Positions 46,301 to 55,232 of a stretch of DNA of 64,000 bases are shown here, in pieces. Position 1 is the stretch's first letter, and each line of letters opens with the position of its first letter. A model generated the notes under the pieces. It did not search any database. It worked only from the letters and a program-made list of their open reading frames with translations, and was not told the origin of the DNA. Source of the stretch: Lepisosteus oculatus (taxonomy: Eukaryota > Chordata > Actinopteri > Semionotiformes > Lepisosteidae); assembly GCF_040954835.1 (NCBI RefSeq), contig NC_090716.1:2033605-2097604 (forward strand). The letters run 5' to 3'. A program made the translations under genes and the position numbers.

Positions 46301-49300
46301 GTGAAGTTATGCTGAATACAGTGAAAACTGTGTCCATGTAGCTGTTACAGGTGATTTGCTAAAGGAGCTGCAGGTGGGCTACTTTCTTCTTTTCCAGGGT
46401 GTCTGCTTGCAGGCTCCCCTCCTTTCGGTTCTGGGCGGTGGTTTGTGTCGCTGGTTTTCCTTCGATGGAAACGGTGCAGCCCAGGAGTAGAGTTTGCCTA
46501 AGCTGGTCCGTTGTGGTGTCCTACAGAAATGGGGTGCAGGAGACATCAGGAGTTGCCATGCAACCTCAGCGGTTGAAATATGCGGATATTTAAAAATAAG
46601 CAAACTAGCAGAACGTTTGAGGTATTGGGAAGGGAGTAAAAGAATCCCTGTGATTTGACAGTGGAGTTTCAGCTGGTGCGCAAGTCCTTGTCGTTCCACA
46701 CCACCGCTGTCATAACATGACAGGCAGAGAAAAGTGTTTCGACTCGTTCGTTGTTGAAGTGGGCACCCAGAACGTCAGAACATTCTCTCGGGAGTCTGGG
46801 TGATGACAGGAGCTGTCTGAGGACACTGATCTGAGAAATCGTTACCTTTTAGAGAAAACCCCAATTAAGAAAACACCATTTTCTTTTACGTCCGCTGGAG
46901 TTCACACCTCTATTTTACCTTTGCACTTGATGATTACAATACGTAAACGTATATGCTCATTGGATTAATTGCATTTTAAAAAATAATTTCTTTAGTTTTT
47001 TAAGAAAACAATGAAATTATTAAAAATTAAACGTACTGTGTTTTTATGATCTGGAAACGGTTAAGGGCCTAGAGTTACAAATTAAGAAAAATCCTTTTGA
47101 TTAGTAAATTGATTGGCATAATGGGAAGGAACACCAGCTGACAAAGGTGTCCCTCTAGCGTGTGAGCCCTGCTCAGGAGTGACTCCCGGGGCTCTGTTGA
47201 CCTCTCGGCTCTCTGTTGTTGTCGCCGTGGCCCCCCGGGGGCCCTGACCTCTCGGCTCTCTGTTGTTGTCGCCGTGGCCCCCCGGGGGCCCTGACCTCTC
47301 GGCTCTCTGTTGTTGTCGCCGTGGCCCCTGGGGGCCCTGACCTCTCGGCTCTCTGTTGTTGACGGCGTGGCCCCCCGGGGGCCCTGACAGGAAAGGGACT
47401 CCCACGCCCTGACCTCTCTGCCTGTCCCCCCCCCCCTCCCTCCTCTCTCTCCAGGGATCCTGTGGAATCTCTCTTCCAAGGACAACCTGAAGGACAAGCT
47501 GGCCAACGAGGCGCTGCCAGACCTGACGGAGCAGATCCTGATACCCCTGTCGGGACCCGGGGAGACCCAGAGCCCCTCTGAGGCCGACATCTTCTACAAC
47601 ACCACGGGCTGCCTGAGGTACCTCACTCTCGCGCACCGCGCAGCGAGGGGTGAGCCCCCGCTTCACAGCTCACCCCCTCCGCCGGCGTGATCCCCATGTG
47701 AAGCGCTGCTTGACTGGATCATGAGGGATCCTTCTCGATCCATACACCAGTCAGCCGCCACTCCCTGGGGCTTCAATCATAATTAATCATTATAATAACT
47801 CCTTACACTTATATAGTGTTTTTCTGGACACTCCACTCAAAGCGCTTTATAGATGATGGGGATCCCCTCCACTCCCACCAGTGTGCAGCCCCCCCTGGAT
47901 GATGCTCCAGTCCTCTCACACACATCAGCTCTCAGTGGGGAGGAGAGCAGAGTGATGAAGCCAGTTCAGAGAGGGGGGTTATTAGGAGGCCATGATTGGT
48001 GAGGGCCAGGGGGGAAATTTTGGCCAGGACACCGGGGTAACACCCCTAGTCTTCTCGAGAAATGCCCTTGGACCACAGAGAGTTGGGACCTCAGTTTTAC
48101 AACTCATCTGAAGGACGGCGCCTTTTTACAGTATAGTGTCCCCGTCACTATACTGGGGCATTAGGACCCACACAGACCACAGGGTGAGCGCCCCCTGCTG
48201 GTCCCACTAACACCTCTTCCAGCAGCAACCTTAGCTTTCCCAGGAGTCTCCCATCCAGGTACTGACCAGGCTCACACTGCTGAGCTGACCCCTTACTCCG
48301 CCCCCTGACCCCTGACCCCACTGCCTGTAACACTCCCGCTTCCCTCCCAGAAACCTGAGCTCCGTGAGCGAAAAGACCCGGCAGAGGATGAGGGAGACAC
48401 CTGGCCTGGTGGACGCCCTGGTCAGATACACCCAGAGCTCCCTGGAGAACGGGAAATCCGAGGACAAGGTGAGATGAGAGAGCGCTTTGGGAAGAACGAG
48501 GGGTGGGGCTGACTACCAGGCTCCAGAGTAAATGAACAGCTTTGTTTTACCTTCAACCAGATTTCACCCTCAGCCATGGGCTGGGCAGCCTGGATCCCCA
48601 AGTTATTTACCCTCGAGTTACTGATTACCCTGTTGAAGTGATAAGGGCTGCTGCTCTCTGCCCCCTGCTCTCACTGCTGCACACTCTTTCCAAATGTCTT
48701 GCGTCCGCAAGGCACCCAAAGCACCTCACACAGCCTGCGGGTCTGCTTTGTGGGTTCCCCCAAGAGGCGGTGCAAACGCAGAGGTTGCATATCCCAGATC
48801 CCGGTGTTCCGTGATGAATGCCTGAGAACGGCTCGCCCTTCGCCTACGAGGAAGGCTGGGAGACGCCCTGTGCGCCGCGGCCACACCAGCTGCCATGCCA
48901 CGCCCACTCGGGCGGTTTCCTCTCCCCTGCCACCCAGCTCCCCGTCCAACGCCATCTCCCTGCAGGGCACGGACCAGAGTCGGTGTCGGCTGCAGGGGAT
49001 CTCTGCCTGTAGCTCGTGGCCCCTGCAGGGTTCTGTAAGAGAGCCATGTTGAGCTGCTCAGCTTCTCCCCAGCTCTCCTCTCCTGAGCCCTTGAAATAAA
49101 CACAGCCGCCCCCCCCTGTGTCCCAGTCTCTGGCTGGTGGCTCAGAGCGCCGGCTCCCTGGTTAACGACCTGTCTCTGCCCCCAGGGGGTGGAGAACGCG
49201 GTGTGCGTCCTGAGGAACCTGTCCTACCAGCTGTACAACGAGATCCCGCCCTCCGTCCTGCAGCGACTGGAGGGGCCGACCCGCGCCCAGGCACGGGACC

Positions 49301-52300
49301 CCCGGGGCAACGCCATCGGCTGCTTCACCCCGCAGGGCAAGAAGGCCAAGGAGGTGGGGGGTCAGAGAGTTGTGTGTGTTTGTGTGTTTGTGTGTTTGTG
49401 TGTTTGTGTGTTTGTGTGTTTGTGTGTTTGTGTGTAACGGCTGTCCATACTCCTATACCCTCTGTATTTCGAAGATCAAATCCCGATGCAAACTGAGTTC
49501 AGGACATTTTCACTTGGCCAGGATGTGGATCTTTCTATGTAGTGGTTAGAAATGCACAAGGGTAAGAACACATTAGTGACCACAATTAACACATCACAAT
49601 TTTTCAGCAGAACACAACGTTTAATAATAGACCCACCTTTAGCAATACGCTTAGCCAGTCGTGGGTCTGCATTAAGCAAATTCAAACTCACTCTGTGCTA
49701 ACTGGCAGTAACAATAGACCTTTCAGATGAAGAAAAACCTATCCTTTCGATCCAAAGGATTGAGATGGGCATACAGCAGTCCAGGTGTTCATAATAAAGA
49801 GGCCCAGATGGTTGTCCCAGACTCCTTATGCGCGTTGGCAGTATGCGGATATTTCAGGATCTATTGGAGCAAAACAGTGAAGGTGGGGGGTGCGCATTCT
49901 ACCATGTGCTCGTCCATGGAGGGAGCCATCTTGGGTCGCCTCCGGGTCAGCTCAAGGATGCATGGTATTGAACTGACACTCCTCCACACACGCGCCAGCC
50001 AATAGGAACCCAGGGAAGGACATGCACTGAGCCTAGGGTAACATGAAACACTTTGGACAGATGAAGTTAACCCTTCGTTGCCTAGATAAATTGTAGGGTG
50101 CTGTTTCATAAAGAAAAGTGCCTGTTAAAGGTGGTTATGTTTGCGTGTTCCCTCCATGAACACGTGATTTCTTCCTAGCTCCTCTAAACTGCCCCCCCCC
50201 AAGTTTGGTCTGTAATCCTCATCAGCTGACTGGAAATGGCTTGAATGTCAGCTGCATGTCTCGCACACAAGAAGTAGACAGTGGAGACATTTGGTGGATG
50301 TTTTCCGTGTTGTTTTTTTGCTTTTTTTGCTAGGAAAAGGACATTTTTCCGAATGTGAAATGTATTACTACTGCTAGAGGAAAGGGAATTAAAAAGGATT
50401 GTTATTTCAGGGAATGACTCAAACGTGATGTTTCTCATCCTCAGGATGAGTATGGAAGGGGGGGATTGTGGGAATTGTAGTTTATCGGCAGCGATGTCAG
50501 CGTTGAGTGGCAACGCTGACCTGCCCTGTGCTCTCTTCCTGGCCCTTGCAGAGACAGTACCAGGCCCTCCCCACCTTCACAGAGGTGTCCAAGGAGCCCA
50601 AGGGACAGGAATGGCTGTGGCACCCCCAGGTGGTCGGGCTGTATAACCAGGTGCTGCAGCGCTGTGAGATCAACACCACCACACGTGAGGCAGCTTCTGG
50701 GGCTCTGCAGAACCTCACCGCTGGAGAAATGAGGGTACGGCACTGACGACCCCCCAATTCGTACTGGATTCCATGGGTTCCATGGGTCATTAATGAGAGG
50801 GGAAAATGGATGCGGCAGTTTTTAAAGTTTCACACAATACAGTACCCGTGCCATTAACAGGCCTGTGTGTGTCTCTCCCAGTGGGCAGGCGTGCTGAGCA
50901 GAGTGGCCCTGGAACAGGAACGCATGATGCCAGTGATTATAGATCACCTGCGGTCCAACAACGACACAGAGCTGCGCTCTCTCACGGGCTTCTTGAGGAA
51001 TCTGTCCCTCCATACGAGGAATAAGGATGACATGGGTAAGTCCTTGATGCACCTCATTCCAATCGGTCAGCAGCAGACACCCATCAGATCACCGGGCTCC
51101 GCCCCCTGGGCGGAGACCAAGTACTGTGCCCCGCCCCCCCATGAGCGGAGAGCATGCCATGCCCTGCCCCCTCATCAAGCCCCACTCAGTGGGTGCTGAC
51201 CAAGCAAATTACTGAGGTCCCCAGCCCTCATTCTGCTTCAGACCACTAGTTAGTGCCCTCGGTTACAAGATCTGACGGGACACAGGCTAGGAAACGTGAG
51301 AGGAACCTTTATCAAAACGTTTATAGAAGTGGGATGTGCTTCTCAGTTTTGATTATTCAGATTAATTGTTGCATGTGGTACTCTCATTCTGTACTTGTCC
51401 TACAACGGTATCTCCTGAAAACAAACCCATTGTGTACCCTGCATACCACAGATACTCTGCTTTCAAAGCAAAGTCTATTGCCGTTTTTTTTTAATTGTCT
51501 TTCTTTCTCCTCAGCAACAAAAGTGGTGAACACTCTGGTGTCCAAGCTGCCCAGTGACGGCCGCCAGAAGCAGCCGTCCAGCGGTGTGGTCATCAACATC
51601 TTAGCCACCCTTAACAACCTGGTGATGGGCAGCTCTCTCGCTGCCCGCGACATCAACTTCTTCGACGGGGTGCAGAAGCTGGTGGCCATCAAGACCTCTC
51701 ATGACAACAGGTGGGTTCAAGAGACGCCCACTTGGCCACTCGCCCACTCCTCTTCCTGTTTGGACTCACTGTTCTCTCTTCACTGAACCCAGCCTCCATG
51801 TGGAAAGGATGAAAAAAAAAAAACCCAAACAGATTGTTTTGGCAATTTTGAGGTGTAACGGCACATGCTGGTTGGTGTAGAGAAAAGTAACTTGTTTGTT
51901 CTGAAAACATGTTTCTGCATATTTACATCTTAGAAGCATAGTCTTTGTTCCTTTGGCTGAGATCAATTCCTTTGTTCTATAATCCTATTAGAATACAAGG
52001 GCTGAACTCCCACTGTGTTTAACGTCTGCAGGGAATAGATTGCATGTACCATACCTACGGAGTTCGTCACCTCACCTCCTTCTTTAGGGGAAATGCATCA
52101 TCGTCTCATGCGCTGAGCTACTTGTGCAGCGCAGTCATCTGTGCTGGAAAGTGTGTTTAAACCACTCAGCTGGCCCAGGCCACCCCTCGTGATTTCGCCT
52201 CACACCCTGTTCCCCTCCTCTCTCTCAGCCCCGACAGGGTGAAGGCAGCGAAGGCTTCGTCCACCTTGCTCACCAACATGTTTCTTCACAAGAAGCTGCA

Positions 52301-55232
52301 CAGCGAATACAAGAAGGTGAGGCTTCCATGGGATTGGGGCGGGGCTTGTCGAGCGGGGGAAGAGACTGAACCAGGATTGGTTGACCTGGGGGCAGGGCCC
52401 ATCAATCGGGGGGGGGGGGGGCAGAGAATTTCATGGCCCTGGGTCAGGGCTGGTTGATCTGGGGGTGGGGCTTCCATAGAACTGGGGTGAGGCTGGTCAA
52501 TCAGGAGGAGCTTTGCTTGGAACTGGGCCAGGATTGGGGGTGGGGAGTCTATAGGTTGGGGGTGGGGTAGGGTTCAGGAGTCATGGCAGATACTTCCATG
52601 GAACTAGGAAAGAGCTGGATGATCAAGAGAGTTCCAGATGACACCTTCATCTTCACCTCCAAATATCTACTTTACAGTTGTTTAAACTCAATTCGTTCAG
52701 GGCTTTAATGCGGATTTAAGATGCATAAGAAAACCCTGCAGAATTGCTCCGGGCACTGTAATTTTTAGCTTATCTTGAGTACCGGTGTATTAAATGTCAG
52801 GCTTATTTGCTTTTATGAAACGCACACCTCCAATGCGCTGGCCAGGGGTTCAAGAGGGAACTTGTGACAAGCTTAAGCCCCTGGTCAGATCAGGGCCGGA
52901 TTTAGGTGTTCGTAGGCCCTGGGCACCTTCACTCCGAAATGTGCAGAAAGAGGGGGAAACGCCCATTGAATGACGTTGATGGACATGACGCACTTTAAAC
53001 TCTTCTGATGCTGAACCCCGTGATTGATGGAGTGAGTCAAGCGATCATCACTTCGAGTTTCTAGAACAGGCGCTAGATAGCGTAGGATTATTGATCTGGA
53101 GCACCGAGAGTCGATCGCAAGCATGTTGTTCCAGCGCGTTTTTCATCAGTCACTACTGTTTCCCTCCTTCATAGGCCCTGGGAAATTCGGCACTGGGTGA
53201 GGTGCAGCTTCACGTGTTAAGAACTGTTCTCCCTTTCGGACAGGTTGACAAACCAAGGTCCCAGCCATTGACGAAACCCTAGTTCATCCTCCACAGTCTC
53301 TCCAAATCACTTGGCGTAAACCTTAGACCGTCCTTCCTGTGCCCTATTCCCCACGTTCTCCATTCTTACCTGTCCCCATCCATGTTCCCCTGATGGTTCC
53401 ATAGCCAACTTAACGTGCAGATGGTTCAGGTGGGCGGCTGCGTCAGGGGGCGCAGGCTGCAAAGGAACAAGTACAGGTCTGTTCCCCGCGAGAAGAGAAG
53501 AAAACAGTCACGACGTTTTGGCTCTCGAGCCAGTGGAGCCCTGGAGGAAGGCTCCACAGCCGAAACGTTGTTCCTTTTCTTCTCTTTCCAGCAGGGAATA
53601 AACCACCGCTTGTTCCCTTGCTCTACAAAATGGCCCCGCGGGGCTGAGCAGGATCAGGGTGGAATTTCAAAGCCTCTCGTGCCTCCAGAGGTTCAGCAGA
53701 ATCTGACAGAAGCGCCCGTGTTTGTGGGTGCAGGAGGGTACAGGTGGCGAGGAGGCGTAGCGCCTGCTCGGACTGGGAGAGGGAGAAGGAGAGACGGGGT
53801 GTTTTTTTTTTTACAAGTGGTTCTGTGTGCCATGTGAGCGGTTTGGCCTTGCAGAGGTCCCTGGGGCGCGGCGCTGCGCTGTGCGTCTGTTTTGAAGGAG
53901 GTGTGCTGTTGCCATGGCGCCGGCCCCACCTTGTCCCGGAGCAGCTTGGTTCTGTCAGGAATGTGCAGGCTGTGCAGAGCATTGCACAGGCCCGCCCTGC
54001 CTCTCCCTAAATCCCCCCCTACCCCCCCCCCGGGCGCCGCCCACTGTCTCTCTGTAGGGCTGCACCTCCCAGCTCCCCCTCCTTCCTCTCTGTTGCGCCC
54101 TCTCTCTCTCTCCTGCGCGCCTGAAAACAGTTTCGCTTGGGGCAAAGGGGTGATTTACCGAACGATTAGCAGAGCAAGTCTGAACAGCGGTAGAACCCGT
54201 CTCCGGTTTCTTTTCGGCTTTTATTCTCTTTGAACGAGATCTCGCAAAGCGGTGTTGCGTTTCTCTTGGGTTTACGTGTGAAAACCAGCCTGTTTCTTCT
54301 CCTCCTGTCTCGTCCTCGGGGGTTTCTCCAAAAGCCGTGCGAATGGTGTCTCGTGGTTAGCTGTCTTCGCACAACCCTCGTGCAAGAGCCCCGGCTCATT
54401 TACACGTCGGAACACAAGACTGAAATCCTCATCTCGGAAGCGCTGAAAAGACCCCCTCGTCAAAAGACGAGCTCTACTGAGAAACCAGTGCCATGGTTTC
54501 CCCCATAAGGGGGACGACACTGTTTGACTTTTGTTGAAATTATACACCACTACAATTTTTTCATTTACTGGTTTTAAGATTTTCTGTAGAAAACGGGTTT
54601 AGTGTTTAAAAAAACAAAACAAACAATTTTAAGCAAGTTCTTGAAGCTCATTGCAACCTGGGCTTGTTGCAGTGTAGCTCCGGGTTCGAAACTCCCTGTG
54701 CCTCCCCCTCTCTGCGTGCACCCAGATGAACTTTCCTGCTGGAAGGAAATCTGCTCTCCATTTCCACTGCGTGCTGCTTTAGATAAAATCGCCCCCCCCC
54801 CCCCCCAAACATATGAGCAAGGAGTTTGTAGATGGATTATTTTTCTTAGAAATACTTGTGTGTCCAGAAAGGCAAGACTATTTATCAATAGGTGGGGGGG
54901 CAGCTCAGAATTCACACAGGAACCTCCTGTCGTACTGGTGGTGTTCTTCACCACCAGTGGAGGGCGTGTCCTCCGGGCTGGACGACCGTCTCCCCAGTCT
55001 CCCCAGAACACAAGATGGCTCGGTTCGGACCTGGATCCATCACCTGTTATGTCCTGAAGCTAAGGAAAGAGCAGCAGGGAGGTGCTGAATGTAGCTCTCC
55101 ATGCTGCCTCTCCGGTGCGTGGGAAAAGACTCTCTCTCTCTCTGTTACGCCATACTGACTAAATACCTTGTGCGTCTCTCTTCTGTCTTGCAGAAAGGAT
55201 TCACGAAACAAGACTTTCTGGATACATATTGA
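28214..55232 (+). CDS. pkp3: Plakophilin-3 (13 coding exons, complete)
   Basis: Thirteen exons (28214-28442, 38716-38807, 40390-41153, 42285-42408, 43319-43523, 47455-47617, 48351-48468, 49186-49353, 50552-50734, 50882-51035, 51515-51710, 52229-52316, 55194-55232) join in matching phases to 840 codons plus stop; human PKP3 has 797. The product is a desmosomal armadillo protein that links cadherins and desmoplakin at the plaque. Residues 1-361 form the Ser/Gly-rich head, including EIQLERGGTRSDELSRSRRV, which corresponds to human DLQLDRRGAEGPEAERLRAARV. Residues from about 362 to 825 form the armadillo repeats, with signatures LGAAYIQHECY, ATGAMRNLIYEN, VENAVCVLRNLSY and LRSLTGFLRNLS. The tail KGFTKQDFLDTY parallels human KGYRKEDFLGP. 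ATG 28214 has a good context (G at -3) and follows a CpG-rich promoter. PKP1 and PKP2 are alternatives, but head and tail fit PKP3. Confidence 0.97.
29395..29895 (-). repeat. 5S-rRNA-headed SINE in pkp3 intron 1
   Basis: A long copy with some deletions. The tail lies at the left (TAATAATAATTGCTTACACT) and the 5S-like head at the right (GAGTCTCCCATCCAGGTACT), extending past it to GGGTGATTTGGCTGCTGG. A perfect CTCF-type motif lies at 29747-29760 on the minus strand. Confidence 0.85.
31105..31740 (+). repeat. 48 bp minisatellite, ~13 copies
   Basis: The unit is GCAGGTCACTAATCCTGGTG followed by CAGTCAGGGCTCAGGGTGCC and ACAGCGCT. Spacing is 48 bases apart from one 57-base step at about 31253-31310. 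Because 48 is a multiple of three, frames stay open on both strands (LQVTNPGAARSQGATA on +). It lies in pkp3 intron 1. Confidence 0.95.
33445..33665. repeat. Foldback repeat, copy 2
   Basis: The left arm (GCTGCGTCAGCAGGCGTAG, AAGTAAGAGGTTTATTCCCT, AATGTTTCGGCCGTGGAG) is mirrored by the right arm (ACTTCAGGGTCGAAACGTTG, CTTTCAGCAATGAATAAACC, GCATCAGTGCGC). The centre has CCTGAAGAAGACTTCAGG at 33567-33584. This is the copy closest to a hammerhead-type core (see findings). Confidence 0.82.
38716..38807 (+). CDS. pkp3: pkp3 exon 2
   Basis: The acceptor is CTCCTCCCCTAG and the donor GCT|GTGAGT. It completes an aspartate codon from exon 1 and encodes DYGGSSTVKYSTYNPGY and on to VNRRIA (residues 77-107), rich in Tyr and Ser as in the plakophilin head. 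Confidence 0.88.
38808..40389 (+). other. pkp3: pkp3 intron 2
   Basis: About 1.6 kb without recognised repeats or additional exons. Confidence 0.6.
40390..41153 (+). CDS. pkp3: pkp3 exon 3 (large head exon)
   Basis: The acceptor is TGTCCCGCGCAG; the donor is GGCGG|GTGAGT (phase 2). It encodes residues 108-361 of the head domain: basic, Ser- and Gly-rich, with a RRSLSGT basophilic-kinase-type site and a run of five glutamines (QQQQQ) near residue 305. The end, AMSVKSLHSVGKG, parallels human APSVRSLSLSLADSG. The exon is extremely GC- and CpG-rich, far above the rest of the gene. This leaves long overlapping open frames on both strands (362 codons on the minus strand) that I treat as by-products. 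Confidence 0.93.
41154..42284 (+). other. pkp3: pkp3 intron 3
   Basis: About 1.1 kb. No repeat or gene recognised. Confidence 0.6.
42285..42408 (+). CDS. pkp3: pkp3 exon 4 (first armadillo segment)
   Basis: The acceptor is TGACCTCCACAG and the donor CAG|GTAGGA. It encodes LNNLTMSTAVSYLSMLDPEM and on through LGAAYIQHECYHNSDAKTQ, the start of the armadillo domain (human PSAVKYLMASDPNLQVLGAA). Confidence 0.95.
42955..43145 (+). repeat. ~58 bp GC-rich tandem repeat, 4 copies
   Basis: The unit contains CTTGGTAGTGAGACGGGGGG and AGGGGTCCAGACTGGGCCCC. It lies in pkp3 intron 4. Confidence 0.9.
43269..43312 (+). repeat. (GT)22 directly before pkp3 exon 5
   Basis: Forty-four bases of perfect GT repeat, followed at once by CCGCAG and the exon. 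It occupies the place where the polypyrimidine tract would normally lie. Confidence 0.98.
43319..43523 (+). CDS. pkp3: pkp3 exon 5
   Basis: Acceptor (GT)nCCGCAG; donor CCG|GTATGC, phase 1. It encodes ARQLKAIPALVKLFNSESQD and on to LRKNVT (residues 404-471), very close to human ARSLQAVPRLVKLFNHANQE. The coding match fixes the acceptor despite its poor pyrimidine tract. Confidence 0.96.
43740..44115 (-). repeat. tRNA-headed SINE
   Basis: On the minus strand the head reads GTAGTGCAGTGGTCAGCATT and contains a B box GGTTCGATTCC. The body blocks are TCCTCCCACAGTCCAAACAC, GGCCTGGCGCCC and CGACCCTGAACTGGATAAAG. It is the reference copy for the interrupted element at 26286. Confidence 0.78.
44398..44672 (+). 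repeat. V-SINE-like element, near full length
   Basis: The head GCGGTGGCTTTGTGGCTCAG and B box GGTTCAAATCCC are followed by the core ACAATGGCTGACCCTGCGCT. The 3' end GAAATTCCTAATGCAAGAAA leads into a TGATGATGATGA tail. The V-SINE assignment rests on the remembered core. Confidence 0.78.
44801..44985 (+). repeat. 45 bp tandem repeat, 4 copies
   Basis: The unit TGTTGGCAGACGCTCAACGC + CCATCAGGGCTGGGGTGACT + GGGCC is repeated at exactly 45 bases with almost no divergence. That suggests a recent expansion. It lies in pkp3 intron 5. Confidence 0.95.
46085..46345. repeat. Possible fish interspersed repeat
   Basis: The block CAAATCAAATCAAAGTTTAT with ATCAAGTGCACGACAATGCA resembles a common fish repeat that starts CAAATCAAAGTTTATTTGTC. 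Limits and class are uncertain. Confidence 0.4.
47160..47395 (+). repeat. ~57 bp tandem repeat before pkp3 exon 6
   Basis: About four copies of CTGACCTCTCGGCTCTCTGTTG + TTGTCGCCGTGGCCCCCCGG. It ends some 60 bases before the exon 6 acceptor. Open frames run across it on the minus strand. Confidence 0.92.
47455..47617 (+). CDS. pkp3: pkp3 exon 6
   Basis: The acceptor is CTCTCTCTCCAG; the donor is CTGAG|GTACCT, phase 2. It encodes the stretch starting ILWNLSSKDNLKDKLANEAL and ending FYNTTGCLR. Human has ILWNLSSSDHLKDRLARDTL. Confidence 0.96.
47775..48290 (-). repeat. 5S-headed SINE in pkp3 intron 6
   Basis: A nearly complete copy with its tail at left (CACTTATATAGTGTTTTTCT) and 5S-like head at right (GAGTCTCCCATCCAGGTACT, ending at CACTGCTGAGC). 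It ends about 60 bases before the exon 7 acceptor. A perfect CTCF-type motif lies at 48188-48201 on the minus strand. Confidence 0.86.
48351..48468 (+). CDS. pkp3: pkp3 exon 7
   Basis: The acceptor is GCTTCCCTCCCAG and the donor AAG|GTGAGA. It encodes NLSSVSEKTRQRMRETPGLV to ENGKSEDK (residues 526-565), like human NLSSASQATRQKMRECHGLV. Confidence 0.95.
48469..49185 (+). other. pkp3: pkp3 intron 7
   Basis: About 0.7 kb. No repeat or gene recognised. Confidence 0.6.
49186..49353 (+). CDS. pkp3: pkp3 exon 8
   Basis: The acceptor is CTCTGCCCCCAG; the donor is GAG|GTGGGG. It has 56 codons from GVENAVCVLRNLSYQLYNEI to GKKAKE. The donor has G at +4 to +6 instead of AGT, a weaker than usual site followed by a GT-rich microsatellite. 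Confidence 0.95.
49371..49435 (+). repeat. (TTTGTGTG)n microsatellite in intron 8
   Basis: Eight-base units TTTGTGTG run from 18 bases after the exon 8 donor. Confidence 0.95.
49436..50551 (+). other. pkp3: Rest of pkp3 intron 8
   Basis: No gene seen. The part 49450-50110 has the look of an interspersed repeat (long AT-rich runs with CCATGGAGGGAGCCATCTTG inside), but I could not assign it. Confidence 0.4.
50552..50734 (+). CDS. pkp3: pkp3 exon 9
   Basis: The acceptor is GGCCCTTGCAG and the donor AGG|GTACGG. It has 61 codons: RQYQALPTFTEVSKEPKGQE, then WLWHPQVVGLYNQVLQRCE, ending LTAGEMR. Human has FAEVSKDPKGLEWLWSPQIV. Confidence 0.96.
50882..51035 (+). CDS. pkp3: pkp3 exon 10
   Basis: The acceptor is TGTCTCTCCCAG and the donor ATGG|GTAAGT, phase 1. 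It encodes WAGVLSRVALEQERMMPVII to HTRNKDDM; human has WAGVLSRLALEQERILNPLL. Intron 9 before it is only 147 bases. Confidence 0.96.
51515..51710 (+). CDS. pkp3: pkp3 exon 11
   Basis: The acceptor is TTCTTTCTCCTCAG; the donor is ACAG|GTGGGT, phase 2. It encodes TKVVNTLVSKLPSDGRQKQP through LAARDINFFDGVQKLVAIK; human has AARDLLYFDGLRKLIFIK. Confidence 0.95.
51711..52228 (+). other. pkp3: pkp3 intron 11
   Basis: About 0.5 kb. No repeat or gene recognised. Confidence 0.6.
52229..52316 (+). CDS. pkp3: pkp3 exon 12
   Basis: The acceptor is CCTCTCTCTCAG; the donor is AAG|GTGAGG. It encodes SPDRVKAAKASSTLLTNMFL and HKKLHSEYKK (residues 799-828); human has ASSLLANLWQYNKLHRDFRA. Confidence 0.93.
52320..52620 (+). 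repeat. Degenerate G-rich repeat in intron 12
   Basis: Imperfect copies of a unit with CTTCCATGGGATTGGGGCGG, GGTTGATCTGGGGGTGGGGC and CAGGATTGG follow the exon 12 donor. Copies are too diverged to fix a period. Confidence 0.6.
52630..55193 (+). other. pkp3: Rest of pkp3 intron 12
   Basis: It contains the foldback repeat at 53425. The block 52888-53180 (AGGGCCGGATTTAGGTGTTC, then TAGGCCCTGGGCACC) resembles the end of a hAT-type transposon relic, at low confidence. No gene is seen in 53630-55190, though open frames up to about 150 codons occur. Confidence 0.45.
53425..53625. repeat. Foldback repeat, copy 3
   Basis: The left arm (GGCTGCGTCAGGGGGCGCAG, AAGTACAGGTCTGTTCCC) and the right arm (GGCTCCACAGCCGAAACGTT, CCAGCAGGGAATAAACCACC) are inverted relative to each other, as in the copies at 13611 and 33445. 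The left arm is more decayed. Confidence 0.78.
55194..55232 (+). CDS. pkp3: pkp3 exon 13 (terminal)
   Basis: The acceptor is CTTCTGTCTTGCAG. Twelve codons (KGFTKQDFLDTY) are followed by TGA at 55230-55232. The pattern K-G-aromatic-x-K-acidic/Gln-D-F-L matches the human PKP3 end. The exon is too short to be found by open-frame length. Confidence 0.92.
   Translation, partial: KGFTKQDFLDTY

Larger units (their letters stand above)
43524..47454 (+). other. pkp3: pkp3 intron 5 (3.9 kb)
   Basis: A repeat-dense intron: tRNA-headed SINE (43740), V-SINE-like element (44398), 45 bp array (44801), possible transposon fragment (46085) and 57 bp array (47160). The block 44150-44235 looks like a LINE 3' tail (GGCTAAATGGACAG). 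No gene is seen in 45000-46080 or 46350-47100. Confidence 0.65.
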
